Shown in pieces: positions 1-8,438 of a DNA stretch of 34,088 bases. Numbering within the stretch: the first letter of the stretch is position 1; every line of letters starts with the position of its first letter. Source of the stretch: Verrucomicrobiales bacterium. GTDB lineage: Bacteria > Verrucomicrobiota > Verrucomicrobiia > Limisphaerales > SXTU01. The notes under the pieces were generated by a model. That model saw only the letters and a list, made by a program, of their open reading frames with translations. It was not told the DNA's origin and did no database searches. The position numbers and the translations under genes are program-made. The stretch is taken from NCBI GenBank assembly GCA_005791875.1, contig SXTU01000030.1, forward strand, positions 1 to 34,088. The letters are read 5' to 3'.

Positions 1-1311
1 GAAACGGAGGTTTAGCTTCGCGAGTTCGTCAGCGGTCGGGTCGCGGCGGAAGAGGCGTGGGGTGATGCGTTTGAACGTGGCTTCGGCGGCCTTCAGAAAC
101 GTGTCGCGGTTCTGTAAGCCGCCGGCGAGCGCGGTGCGGAAGTCAGCGCGCAGCCAGCGGTCACCGGCGAGGGGCAGCTCCGGCTCCTCGATTTCCACCC
201 ACTGCACGGCGAGGCCGGGGCCGCGCGCGTTGCTGGCCTGGGTGTTCTTCGGCACCGGGACGCCGAGGCCGAAGGGGACGAGACGGAAGTTGTCGCCGAG
301 GGCCGCGAGGTCGTTGAGGTCGCTGGTGCGGAGATAGACTTCGGTTTCGATGATGGCGGGTTTGCCGGGTGGGGCTTCGAGCACGGCGATGAGTTCGATG
401 ATTTGGGGGTAAGCACCCGTGTGGCCGGCGTAGATGCCGAAGGGGAGCGGCTTGTCGGTCTGGTAGCCATAGACGGAGAGACGCAGGCGGTGCATGCCGG
501 GGTTGCGCGGGCCGCCGAAGCCACGCAACGGGCCGGAGGTGGTGTCGGTGTTGAAGCTGACTTTCGTGCCGTCGGGCATTTCGAGGATGTGTCCTTTCGA
601 CTGCTCGCTGCCAAAGGCAATGGCTCGCACGGTGCGCGCGGGGTCGAATGGGCTCGCGGGTGCGGTCTTGGTTGTGTCGGACTTTTTCTCGCCGAGCAGG
701 TCGTCGAGGAGGTCGGGAGCACGGGGCTTCGCGACAGCTTTGGGCGGAGTCTTGGGAATGGGACGAAGCATCCGTGCGAGGATGTCGTCGGCCATCTTGA
801 AGTAACCGGCGGCACCGGACGCGGAGAGCGGGAGCGCGGCGGCGACCTTGTCGTAGCCGTCCACGCGGCCGTCGGTCGGGAGATTGAGGCCGACGGTGGG
901 CTTCACGCCGAAGAGGTCGAGGATGGTGTTGGAATACTCGGTGCGGCTGAGGCGGCGGAGCTTGCTGCGGCCCTCGGCACGCTGCTTGGCGAGCAGGGTG
1001 GCGGTGAAATCACCCCGCAACCACGCGACGAGGGCCGCGCGTTCGGCGGGCTTGGGCTGCGGCTCCTCCTTCGGCGGCATGGTGCCGGCCTCAAGCGCGT
1101 CGAGCACTCGGAACCAGTGGTCGCGCTCGGTGTCGAACTGGTCGGCGGTGCGTGGGCCAGAGAGCTGGATGCCGGCCTTGGGCTTCGCGCCGGCGTGGCA
1201 CTCGGTGCAGTAGGTTTTCAGCAACGGCTGGACGCGGTCGCGGAAAGTCGAGGCGGCGTCCTGGGCGACGGCGAGCGGCGCGAGGAGGCAGAGGATGAGA
1301 AGGGGTTTCAT
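1..1311 (-). CDS. DUF1592-family PVC cytochrome (3' end outside window)
   Basis: Partial gene; 437 codons are visible and the C-terminus lies beyond position 1. The ATG at 1311-1309 opens a short signal peptide (MKPLLILCLLAPLAVAQ), followed by one c-type heme motif, CTECH, at residues 35-39. Then comes a conserved stretch (KLRRLSRTEYSNTILDLFGV) typical of the DUF1587 part of this family, and a long beta-rich middle region. The DUF1592, DUF1588 and DUF1585 parts would follow; the last visible residues (FRRDPTADELAKL) fit the start of DUF1592. In Planctomycetes and Verrucomicrobia these secreted proteins usually pair with a DUF1552 protein, and here that partner is the next gene upstream. The pair is thought to act in periplasmic breakdown of complex organic matter, but no reaction is established. 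The family call is firm; the function is unknown. A long opposite-strand frame over this region is a shadow. Confidence 0.88.
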   Translation of the reverse strand, partial: MKPLLILCLLAPLAVAQDAASTFRDRVQPLLKTYCTECHAGAKPKAGIQLSGPRTADQFDTERDHWFRVLDALEAGTMPPKEEPQPKPAERAALVAWLRGDFTATLLAKQRAEGRSKLRRLSRTEYSNTILDLFGVKPTVGLNLPTDGRVDGYDKVAAALPLSASGAAGYFKMADDILARMLRPIPKTPPKAVAKPRAPDLLDDLLGEKKSDTTKTAPASPFDPARTVRAIAFGSEQSKGHILEMPDGTKVSFNTDTTSGPLRGFGGPRNPGMHRLRLSVYGYQTDKPLPFGIYAGHTGAYPQIIELIAVLEAPPGKPAIIETEVYLRTSDLNDLAALGDNFRLVPFGLGVPVPKNTQASNARGPGLAVQWVEIEEPELPLAGDRWLRADFRTALAGGLQNRDTFLKAAEATFKRITPRLFRRDPTADELAKLNLRF

Positions 1312-1336
1312 TCCGAGAAGAATTGCACGGGAGTTA

Positions 1337-1409
1337 GACCACAGAGACGCGATGAACACGGAGCAGCGGCAGAAGACAAATCCTCTGTGGTCATCGTGTC
1401 TCGGTGGTC
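1337..1409. repeat. imperfect inverted repeat between two operon genes
   Basis: Two 27-base arms (1337-1363 and 1383-1409) are inverted copies with 23 of 27 positions matching, around a 19-base spacer. The arms carry the wording CCACAGAGACGCGATGAACAC. A related phrase (CATCTGTGTTCATCTCTG) occurs near 24331. The element fills most of the gap between the DUF1552 and DUF1592-type genes and may fold in their shared transcript. No function can be read from it. Confidence 0.6.
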
Positions 1410-1425
1410 ACGGCGAGTCGGTCTT

Positions 1426-2694
1426 TCAAACCAGCGCATCCAGCGTCCCGACGCCCGTGCCGAAGCGGTCGGCCTCGACGCCGTGGCGTTGGAGCATGCT
1501 GACGAAGAGCTTGCCGAGCGGCGTGTTGTTCTTGCGGTCGCCGGCGATGTGTTGCCCGTGCTTCCAGCCGCCGCCGGCGAGGAGGATGGGGAGGTTGCTG
1601 GTGTTGTGGCTGCTGGCGTCGCCGAGGTTGCTGCCGATGAGCACTTGCGTCTGGTCGAGCAGGCTGGTCGCGCCTTCCTTCGTGTCGCGCAAGGCGGCGA
1701 GGAAGTCGCGGAAGACGCCCATCTTCGCGCGCTCGATGATGCGGAGTTGGTCAATCTTCGCCTGGTTCCGCCCGTGGTGGGAAAGCCCGTGGTGATCCTC
1801 GGAGATGCCTTCGATGGGCGGCTTCAGATCCATGCCGCGAATGAAGACGGTGACGACGCGCGTCGAGTCGGTCTGGATCGCGAGCTTGGCGAGACCGAGC
1901 ATGATGCGGGCGCGACCGATGTTGTCGCTGCGGTCGAGGGCGTCGGAGGGCGGGGCTTCCTCGACGACGGGCTTGGGCTTCTGCACCCAGGCTTCGTCGG
2001 CGTGGAGCTGCTTCTCCATGTCGCGCACCGCCTCGGCGTAGTCGGCGACCTGCTGCTGGTCGTGGGCGCTGAGACGGGTTTTCAGCGAGGCGAATCTCGA
2101 GCCCATGCGGTCGAGCACGCTCTGGCCGCGCTTCAGGCGGGCCATTTCGAGTTCGATGTCGCGGGCTTTGCCGGCGAGGAAGAGGCGGGCGAAAATCTCG
2201 GAGGGCTTGTAAAGCGCCGGCACGCCCGCGCCACTGGTGGTGTGCGTGAGCGGGCTGCCATCCTGCGTGGAGAGCGTGAGCAGCGGAAAGCGCGTGGCGG
2301 GGCCGACGTGCCGAGCGGCGAGGAAGTCGAGCGAGACGCTGTTGCGGAAGCCGCCGGCGGTGGGGTGCTTGGCGCTGGTGAGGAAGCACGCCTCGGACGC
2401 GTGGTCGCCGCCAATCTCCGGGTGCGCGATGCCGGAGCAGACGGTGAACTGGCTGCGGAGGTCACCGAGCACCTTCAGATACTCGCTGGGCTGGTAGTCG
2501 CGCCCGGCTTGCTCAGGGAAGAACGACGGGCCGTAGAGACCGAAGTTCGTGCAGATGCTGACGAGCCGGCGCGGCGGGGCGGACGGGGCAGCTCCGGCGA
2601 GGCTTTCGAGCCAAGGCAACGCAAGCAATGCGGAGTTGGTGCGGAGGAAGTGGCGGCGGGATTGGGTGGCAGGGCGCATGAGAGTTGCAGTCAT
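1426..2694 (-). CDS. DUF1552 Tat-exported protein
   Basis: About 422 residues. The N-terminus carries a twin-arginine-like signal (QSRRHFLRTNSALLALPWLE) with an AGA-type cleavage region. The body has the DUF1552 pattern: an early segment on 'old capital' images of the family such as LVSICTNFGLYGPSFFPE, a central GGDHASEACFLTSAKHP block, and a late block (HHGLSHHGRNQAKIDQL) followed by GSNLGDASSHNTSNLPILLAGG. The family resembles the DUF1501/sulfatase-like fold, but its reaction is unknown. Two start codons are possible, ATG at 2694 and ATG at 2679; both keep the signal, and neither has a clear ribosome-binding site. It lies 38 bases below the pseudopilin gene and 114 bases above the DUF1592-type cytochrome, all on the minus strand, so one transcript is likely. 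Pairing with the cytochrome is the usual arrangement in this phylum. Confidence 0.9.
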   Translation of the reverse strand: MTATLMRPATQSRRHFLRTNSALLALPWLESLAGAAPSAPPRRLVSICTNFGLYGPSFFPEQAGRDYQPSEYLKVLGDLRSQFTVCSGIAHPEIGGDHASEACFLTSAKHPTAGGFRNSVSLDFLAARHVGPATRFPLLTLSTQDGSPLTHTTSGAGVPALYKPSEIFARLFLAGKARDIELEMARLKRGQSVLDRMGSRFASLKTRLSAHDQQQVADYAEAVRDMEKQLHADEAWVQKPKPVVEEAPPSDALDRSDNIGRARIMLGLAKLAIQTDSTRVVTVFIRGMDLKPPIEGISEDHHGLSHHGRNQAKIDQLRIIERAKMGVFRDFLAALRDTKEGATSLLDQTQVLIGSNLGDASSHNTSNLPILLAGGGWKHGQHIAGDRKNNTPLGKLFVSMLQRHGVEADRFGTGVGTLDALV

Positions 2695-2732
2695 GGACTT
2701 GAGGAAGCGGCCGGTGCGAGCGCCCGGGCTGC

Positions 2733-3518
2733 TTACTCCAAATCCCACTTGGCATCCGGAGCCCCGACGGTGTTCGGCGTAGCGGTGCCGGCCACCAGAA
2801 AGCCTAGGGACCTCGTCAACGTCGTTTCGGCATGTCCATCCACCCAGCCGGTGGAGGTCTTCCCTTGATGGCGGCTAATCACACGGCGAGAGAAGGGCTG
2901 GTTGAAACTTCCGCCCGGCGCTGGGGTGTCGAAGCTGATTCGCTCGTTTGGATTGACCGTCGAGCCTTGCTGACCCTGCCATTTTGCCGGGTCGGTCTCA
3001 GTTGCCCACGAAGCCGGCACCCCAAAAGCAGAATCGGCGAACGCCACAGTTTCACTGGGCTTGTTGACGTTGATTTCACGGAGCCTGCTGGCGGGATTTA
3101 CCCAGCCCAGCTGGGGCGTGCTCAAGCCGATGCCGAAGTCATTTGAGGTCCAGCCCTTGGGCTGCGTGGGGCATTGGAACAGCAGCTTGTCGGCAGCTGA
3201 AAAACGCTTGAGCTGGTCAGGCCACCAGGTATTCGGGGTGGCTGGGTTGCGCACGACGAGGGCGGGGGCTGAAGGGAAGCCGGGAGAATCGAGTGGCACC
3301 AAAACGCCATCGTAATCGTCCGCGTAGAGCTTATAGGCCAAGGCAATTTGTTTGTGCTTGTTCAAGCACTGGCTACCGACGGCCTTGGCTTTGGCCTTGG
3401 CCAGCGCGGGCAACAGCATCCCGGCGAGGATGGCAATGATGGCGATGACCACGAGCAGCTCAATCAGGGTGAAGGCGCGCTGCGGCAGGGAGGGCGCGGA
3501 CCGAGTCGAAAGTAGCAT
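2733..3518 (-). CDS. H-X9-DG pseudopilin (DUF1559-like)
   Basis: 261 residues from the ATG at 3518. A short basic leader ([15 protein letters not shown]) precedes the type IV prepilin signature [20 protein letters not shown], with the conserved Glu at +5 of the mature protein. The residue before the cleaved Phe is Ala instead of the usual Gly, which many prepilin peptidases tolerate. The rest is a soluble domain ending in [17 protein letters not shown], an exact H-x9-DG motif. Hundreds of such paralogues are typical of Planctomycetes and Verrucomicrobia genomes; they are thought to be minor pseudopilins of a type II secretion-like machine. The frame remains open further upstream to 3653, but that part lacks pilin features. 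It is the first gene of a likely three-gene minus-strand unit with the DUF1552 and DUF1592-type genes. Confidence 0.9.
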   Translation of the reverse strand: MLLSTRSAPSLPQRAFTLIELLVVIAIIAILAGMLLPALAKAKAKAVGSQCLNKHKQIALAYKLYADDYDGVLVPLDSPGFPSAPALVVRNPATPNTWWPDQLKRFSAADKLLFQCPTQPKGWTSNDFGIGLSTPQLGWVNPASRLREINVNKPSETVAFADSAFGVPASWATETDPAKWQGQQGSTVNPNERISFDTPAPGGSFNQPFSRRVISRHQGKTSTGWVDGHAETTLTRSLGFLVAGTATPNTVGAPDAKWDLE

Positions 3519-3643
3519 GGTGCATTGCTGACTGGGGCCTGCAAACGGGTATTCAGCAGCCTTGCTTGGCCGGGCGCAGCTCAGTTCCTTGCCGGGCAAC
3601 GGCGCGGGCGGTGAGTTCGTTGCCCACGAAACCCCGCACGTTT

Positions 3644-3667
3644 TCACCCTCACCCCGGCCCTCTCCC
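3644..3667. repeat. left half of a split REP-like palindrome
   Basis: The sequence CCCTCACCCCGGCCCTCTCC is one arm of the palindromic element seen complete at 26714-26738, 26817-26841, 31235-31259 and 31367-31405. Here the second arm is missing next door. A matching arm (GAGGGAGAGGG) appears at 4853-4863, just past the IS110 element, so the palindrome seems to have been split by the insertion. Confidence 0.65.
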
Positions 3668-3679
3668 TTGTATATTGTT

Positions 3680-4840
<1,161 letters not shown>

Positions 4841-4953
4841 CACCGTTGCTCCGAGGGAGAGGGAGGGCGCTCCACGCCGGCTCGTGAACCCGAGCGCTCC
4901 CGTTCGCCGGGATGCGGCCTGCGTGCTCCCTCTCCATGAACCTCCCGAGGAGG

Positions 4954-5017
4954 ACCCAAAGATTAGGGGCGGACAAAGATGGGCTTGGGATTCTTTGTCC
5001 GCCCCTAATCTTTGGGT
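4954..5017. repeat. perfect 26-base inverted repeat, 12-base loop
   Basis: The arms at 4954-4979 and 4992-5017 are exact reverse complements (core GATTAGGGGCGGACAAAG) around the loop TGGGCTTGGGAT. No U-tract follows on either side, so a simple terminator is unlikely. The base composition is less GC-rich than the surroundings. It may be a miniature element, or the fused ends of a vanished insertion sequence. Confidence 0.85.
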
Positions 5018-5255
5018 TTCCTGTCTTTGGTTTATGGTCCCAATGCGCGGCTTTCGGGCCGTGGTGGCTACCCATGAACCTCCAGCGGTGCCGGCCTTCG
5101 CCCGGCGCGCGGGCGGTCCCCGCCCGCAGCAGCTCCGCACGCCCGAGCGCGCCGGGATATTCCGAACGCTGCCTGACCCTCCCCTGTGCTGCGACCGGGG
5201 ACCGGTCGCGCGCCGGTTCAGGGGCCGAAATCGCGAGCCTCGGCGACGCGTGGGT

Positions 5256-5290
5256 CCTCTCCCAGCGGGAGAGGGCTGGGGTGGGGGAGA
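5256..5290. repeat. REP-like palindromic unit
   Basis: CCTCTCCC-AGC-GGGAGAGG forms the hairpin, followed by the typical tail GCTGGGGTGGGGGAGAAC. It is the same repeat class as the units at 26714, 26817, 31235 and 31367, and as the split target of the IS110 element. Confidence 0.7.
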
Positions 5291-5362
5291 ACCGCCCGGC
5301 ACGCAGAACTCGGTTGCAATCAACCCGAACGCCGAAGTCAGGCTCGAACGAAGCCCGCAGCC

Positions 5363-5510
5363 AGGGGAGCGCACGCCGCTGGCGTGCCGTTTTCGGCGGC
5401 CCGCCGAAAACTTCGTCGCGCTAACTTTTTCCTGCACTGGGAAGGTAGTGAGTGCCACGAAGGTTTGGGTGGGCCGCCGAAAACGGCACGCGGGCCGCGT
5501 GCGCTCCCCA
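5363..5510. repeat. inverted-repeat element, about 148 bases
   Basis: Arms of about 40 bases (5363-5402 and 5471-5510) are inverted copies. They are identical except for a 4-5 base patch and the outermost base; the inner 21 bases (5382-5402 and 5471-5491) match perfectly. The inner end of the left arm also belongs to a second palindrome, TTTTCGGCGG-C-CCGCCGAAAA (5390-5410). The 68-base centre is unrelated to any gene. This fits a small non-autonomous element. Confidence 0.7.
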
Positions 5511-5580
5511 TTCTAGTGCGGAGTTCGGGACAAACTGAGCTGCGCCCGGCCCGGCCCGGCAGCTCACCTTCCAAGCCAAT

Positions 5581-5612
5581 GGAAAAGCCCGCGCAAACGC
5601 GGCTGCGCGGGC
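5581..5612 (-). terminator. rho-independent terminator of the DUF4956 unit
   Basis: Read on the minus strand, an 8-base GC stem (GCCCGCGC/GCGCGGGC, 5587-5612) with a 10-base loop is followed directly by TTTTCC. It starts about 20 bases after the stop codon of the DUF4956 gene, so it probably ends the two-gene transcript. Confidence 0.6.
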
Positions 5613-5632
5613 CTGTGCTTGCGAGCGGGTGG

Positions 5633-6322
5633 TTACAGCTCCGATTCGTCCTCGGCCTTGAGGGTGGTGATCTGCGAAGCGCCTTCGAGGGCGGTGATTT
5701 CACTGATCATCTCGTCGGCGCGCGCGGGGTCGCGGAGCATGAGGCGGAAGGAGAAGTCCGCGCCCTCGTAGCCTTGGTGCGAGCGCTGGCTGGCGAGGTG
5801 GACGCGGCGGGCGTGGCGCTCAAGCAGGTTGCTGAGTTCCATTAGTTCACCGGGCGAGCGCGCCCAGTGGAGGTTCAGGATGAGGTCGTAGCGGTGGCGC
5901 GCACCGAAGTTCGTGAACCACAGGTAAACCATCAGCACGAAGATGATGCCCGCGCCGACGACGGTGGTGGAGAACTTCTGCGTGCCGCAGCCCATGCCGA
6001 TAAAGATCGACGTGAGCACGAACGTGGTGTCGAGCGTGTCGCGGAGAATGTTGCGGAACCGCACGATGGCAAACACTGCCATCATGCCGAACGCGGTCAC
6101 GATGTTGTTCGAGAGCACGGTCATCACCAGCGAGACGATGACGGGCGTGACGACAAGGGCGTTGACGAACGAGCGCGAGTAGCTAAGGCCTGCGTGCGTG
6201 AGCATGTAGGTCCACGCAAGCGTCTGGCCCAGCAGGAAGGACAGCAGCAGGCCGAGGACGACGGCGGGGATGTTGGGCGGCGCCAGCGAGGCGTCGCCTT
6301 GGAAAAAGATCCACTCGTTCAT
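5633..6322 (-). CDS. DUF4956 membrane protein
   Basis: 229 residues. The first 140 residues hold about four membrane segments (for example VLGLLLSFLLGQTLAW, ALVVTPVIVSLVMTVL and TVVGAGIIFVLMVYLW), with the family signature FGMMAVFAIVRFRNILRDT between them. A soluble C-terminal domain of about 85 residues follows. DUF4956 proteins are very often encoded beside a VTC-domain polyphosphate polymerase-like protein, as here, where that gene lies 71 bases upstream on the same strand. The membrane protein may anchor the polymerase or handle its product; this is inferred from gene pairing, not shown. The ATG at 6322 is the natural start because the signal-less N-terminus leads straight into the first helix. 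A terminator-like hairpin follows the stop. Confidence 0.9.
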   Translation of the reverse strand: MNEWIFFQGDASLAPPNIPAVVLGLLLSFLLGQTLAWTYMLTHAGLSYSRSFVNALVVTPVIVSLVMTVLSNNIVTAFGMMAVFAIVRFRNILRDTLDTTFVLTSIFIGMGCGTQKFSTTVVGAGIIFVLMVYLWFTNFGARHRYDLILNLHWARSPGELMELSNLLERHARRVHLASQRSHQGYEGADFSFRLMLRDPARADEMISEITALEGASQITTLKAEDESEL

Positions 6323-6393
6323 GCGATAGTTTTTTGGTTAGGAACTGGGAGGAGAATTAAGATTGGGCTTGGGATTGCGAGGAAAAACTGGCC

Positions 6394-7239
6394 TCAGAAG
6401 AGAGTCTTGGTCGCGCGCACTTCCTCGTAGAAGACGTGCGAGTCGTCGAACTCCTCCAGCGGTTTCTTGACGCGCATGTGCTGGAGGGCGTTGTGCCAGC
6501 CGAAATACTTTTCTCCCTTGAGCGCGATGCCATCGGCGTATTTGGCCGCCGTGGTCGTGGTGAGGCCGAAGACGCGGGTGCACTCGCGCAGGAAGTCCGG
6601 GAAGCGGCCGGTGAACTTGAACTCGAGCACGACATCCTTGCCGAAGACGCACGTGGGATTGACGTGGTCGGTCTCGAGCCGGGCCGTCGGCTCGGCGGAA
6701 ATGAGGACGTTGCGGTCGAAGGTGACGCGCAGAGAGTTGTCGTGCGGGCTGACCCAGGCTTCGCGCAGGTAGTGGATGTGGGCTTTGGGGACGGCCTTGT
6801 ATTCCTTCAGGTATTGGCTGAAGCGCTGGAGGGCGACGTGTTCCTTGGGACTGCCCTGCTTGACGAGGTGCTCGGGCTGGGGCAGGTGGCCGGCGAGGAT
6901 GTAGTCCACGGACTTGCGCCGCACGCCGCCGCGCTGCTTGAGAATGGCGTTGTTCATCCGGCGCTTGATCTCGAAGAAGACCGGCGACTCCGGCTCGTTG
7001 TCGTAAAAGCGGAGGCGGAGTTTGAAGCGGTTCTTATTCCCGTTGATCGTATGCCAGTAGATCGTGAGCGCCTCGGAGTCGAGGTAAAGGCTGTGGATCG
7101 GGTAGGAATTGTGCGGTTTCCCGACGCCGTAGTCATCGAGAATGGTGTAGGAGCTGACAAACCGCCGCACGGCCCGCGCGGTATCCTCTGGGATGATGTA
7201 TTTCAACTCCCAGCGCTGCATCTGCATGTCCCGGCTCAT
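6394..7239 (-). CDS. VTC-domain polyphosphate polymerase-like protein
   Basis: 281 residues from the ATG at 7239. The VTC/CYTH-like tunnel domain is recognised by its basic beta strands: RWELKYIIP near the start, HSLYLDSEAL, NRFKLRLRFY, VFFEIKRRMNNAILKQRGGVRR, and late AEPTARLETDH and LEFKFTGRFPDFLRE. Family members make inorganic polyphosphate from ATP in yeast; bacterial ones are assumed to do the same. The frame is open to an ATG at 7329, adding 30 residues (MPRNFFTSTRVAGYKSVRSN...). I prefer the later start because the domain begins at once and space is left for a divergent promoter; neither start has a clear Shine-Dalgarno. Together with the DUF4956 gene it forms a two-gene unit that ends at the hairpin at 5581-5612. 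Confidence 0.88.
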   Translation of the reverse strand: MSRDMQMQRWELKYIIPEDTARAVRRFVSSYTILDDYGVGKPHNSYPIHSLYLDSEALTIYWHTINGNKNRFKLRLRFYDNEPESPVFFEIKRRMNNAILKQRGGVRRKSVDYILAGHLPQPEHLVKQGSPKEHVALQRFSQYLKEYKAVPKAHIHYLREAWVSPHDNSLRVTFDRNVLISAEPTARLETDHVNPTCVFGKDVVLEFKFTGRFPDFLRECTRVFGLTTTTAAKYADGIALKGEKYFGWHNALQHMRVKKPLEEFDDSHVFYEEVRATKTLF

Positions 7240-7371
7240 GTCATCAAGTTGGCCCGCAGCCAAAGCATGGTTGGAGCGGACGGATTTGTAGCCGGCAACC
7301 CGCGTTGAGGTAAAGAAATTCCGTGGCAATTCGCGTGACTTCGCGGCGGGCTGGCCCTACCACCACGCCCC

Positions 7372-8334
7372 GTGCTTGGTGCCATTCTCGCGGCAATCAT
7401 GTTCGCCTTCTCCGCCGTCTCTGGCGCGCGGGTGGCCAAGCTCATGGGCGGCACGGAGGCGAACTTCTGGCGGCTCTCGCTGGCCACGATCTTTCTCGCG
7501 GCGATGGCGCACACGTTTGGCGCGGGGCTGGCGGGCAACGGGTTTTACATCTTCATCTTGAGCGGGTGCATCGGGTTCGGGTTAGGGGATGTGGCGCTTT
7601 TTCAAGCTTATCCGCGACTCGGCTCTCGGCTGACAATTCTTATCGTGCATTGCCTGGCGGCGCCGTTTGCAGGGCTGGTGGAGTGGCTCTGGCTCGGCAC
7701 GACGCTCTCGGTGGCGCAGGTGCTGTGCGGCGCGGTAATCCTCAGCGGCGTGGCGCTCGCGCTCGCGCCGACGCATGAGACGCACGAGGCGCGGCAGCAG
7801 TTTGGCGTCGGCATATTCTTTGCCGTGCTCGGAGCGATAGGGCAGGGCGGGGGCGTCGTTTTGAGCCGCAAGGCGTATGAGCTATGCAGCCTCGCCGAGC
7901 AGCCGATGGACGGTGTCACGGCGGCGTATCAGCGGATCATCGGGGGCGTCATCATCTCTGGCCTTGCGCTGCTGGTGGTGAAGCGGCAGTTCCTTCTCGC
8001 CCGCGCGGGCGACTTGCAGTCACCGTTTTTCGGCAGCGATAAAACCACTGACGGCGACTGCAAATCGCCGACACAGTCCACTGCCGAGAAGTGGCGGAAG
8101 TCCGGCAAGTGGATAGTCTTCAACGCTCTCGCCGGTCCCACGCTCGGCGTGAGTTGCTATCAATGGGCGCTCAAGACGACGCCGTCTGCCGTCGTGCTGC
8201 CCATCGTCGCGCTGTCGCCGCTGGTGGTGATGCCGTTCTCGCGCTGGCTGGAGCAGGAGCGGCCCTCGAAGCGCTCGACGCTTGGCGCGGTCATCGCCGT
8301 GGCGGGCGGGGTGGCGCTGGCGTTGGTGAAGTAG
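7372..8334 (+). CDS. EamA/DMT-family transporter
   Basis: 320 residues from a GTG at 7372. It has the ten-helix drug/metabolite transporter layout as two repeats: helices such as MLGAILAAIMFAFSAVSGA, IFILSGCIGFGLGDVALFQA and GAVILSGVALALAP in the first half, and VGIFFAVLGAIGQGGGVVLS, GVIISGLALLVV, PSAVVLPIVALSPLVVM and GAVIAVAGGVALAL in the second. The substrate cannot be told. Between two helices of the second half lies a hydrophilic loop (residues about 212-236, RAGDLQSPFFGSDKTTDGDC and on) encoded by an inverted repeat at 8008-8069. This is an in-frame palindromic insertion that leaves the protein open. The gene stands alone, divergent from the VTC gene. Confidence 0.88.
   Translation: MLGAILAAIMFAFSAVSGARVAKLMGGTEANFWRLSLATIFLAAMAHTFGAGLAGNGFYIFILSGCIGFGLGDVALFQAYPRLGSRLTILIVHCLAAPFAGLVEWLWLGTTLSVAQVLCGAVILSGVALALAPTHETHEARQQFGVGIFFAVLGAIGQGGGVVLSRKAYELCSLAEQPMDGVTAAYQRIIGGVIISGLALLVVKRQFLLARAGDLQSPFFGSDKTTDGDCKSPTQSTAEKWRKSGKWIVFNALAGPTLGVSCYQWALKTTPSAVVLPIVALSPLVVMPFSRWLEQERPSKRSTLGAVIAVAGGVALALVK
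8008..8069. repeat. in-frame palindromic element in the EamA gene
   Basis: The arms GGCGACTTGCAGTCACC (8008-8024) and GGCGACTGCAAATCGCC (8053-8069) are inverted copies with two mismatches, 28 bases apart. They are translated as GDLQSP ... GDCKSP inside a loop between membrane helices. The reading frame is kept. Confidence 0.75.
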
Positions 8335-8438
8335 TCGCAGTGAAGTAGTCGCCGTCTTGCGCCCGCCGTCTTTCCGGGTAACTTCCCCGGTCTTGTCGCG
8401 TCTGAATCGCGGCTGTGACCAAACCTCTGACCGCCAAA

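Larger units (their letters stand above)
4841..5632. other. gene-free repeat island after the IS110 element
   Basis: About 790 bases with no credible gene on either strand. The open frames here are GC-driven and lack any family signature. The stretch is packed with palindromes: a long perfect hairpin (4954-5017), GCGACCGG/CCGGTCGC at 5191-5209, a REP-like unit (5256-5290), a long inverted-repeat element (5363-5510) and a terminator-like hairpin (5587-5612). It looks like an accumulation site for small non-autonomous repeats. Confidence 0.75.

Noticed and set aside
403-2868. 821-residue plus-strand open frame opposite the DUF1592 and DUF1552 genes
   Set aside because: It is antisense to two well-supported genes, runs across their gap, and has a Gly/Ala/Glu/Val-rich composition with no family motif. 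In GC-rich DNA such frames arise opposite real genes.
4954-5017. Hairpin as a rho-independent terminator of the transposase gene
   Set aside because: It is over 100 bases past the stop and has no U-tract on either strand, so I list it as a repeat.
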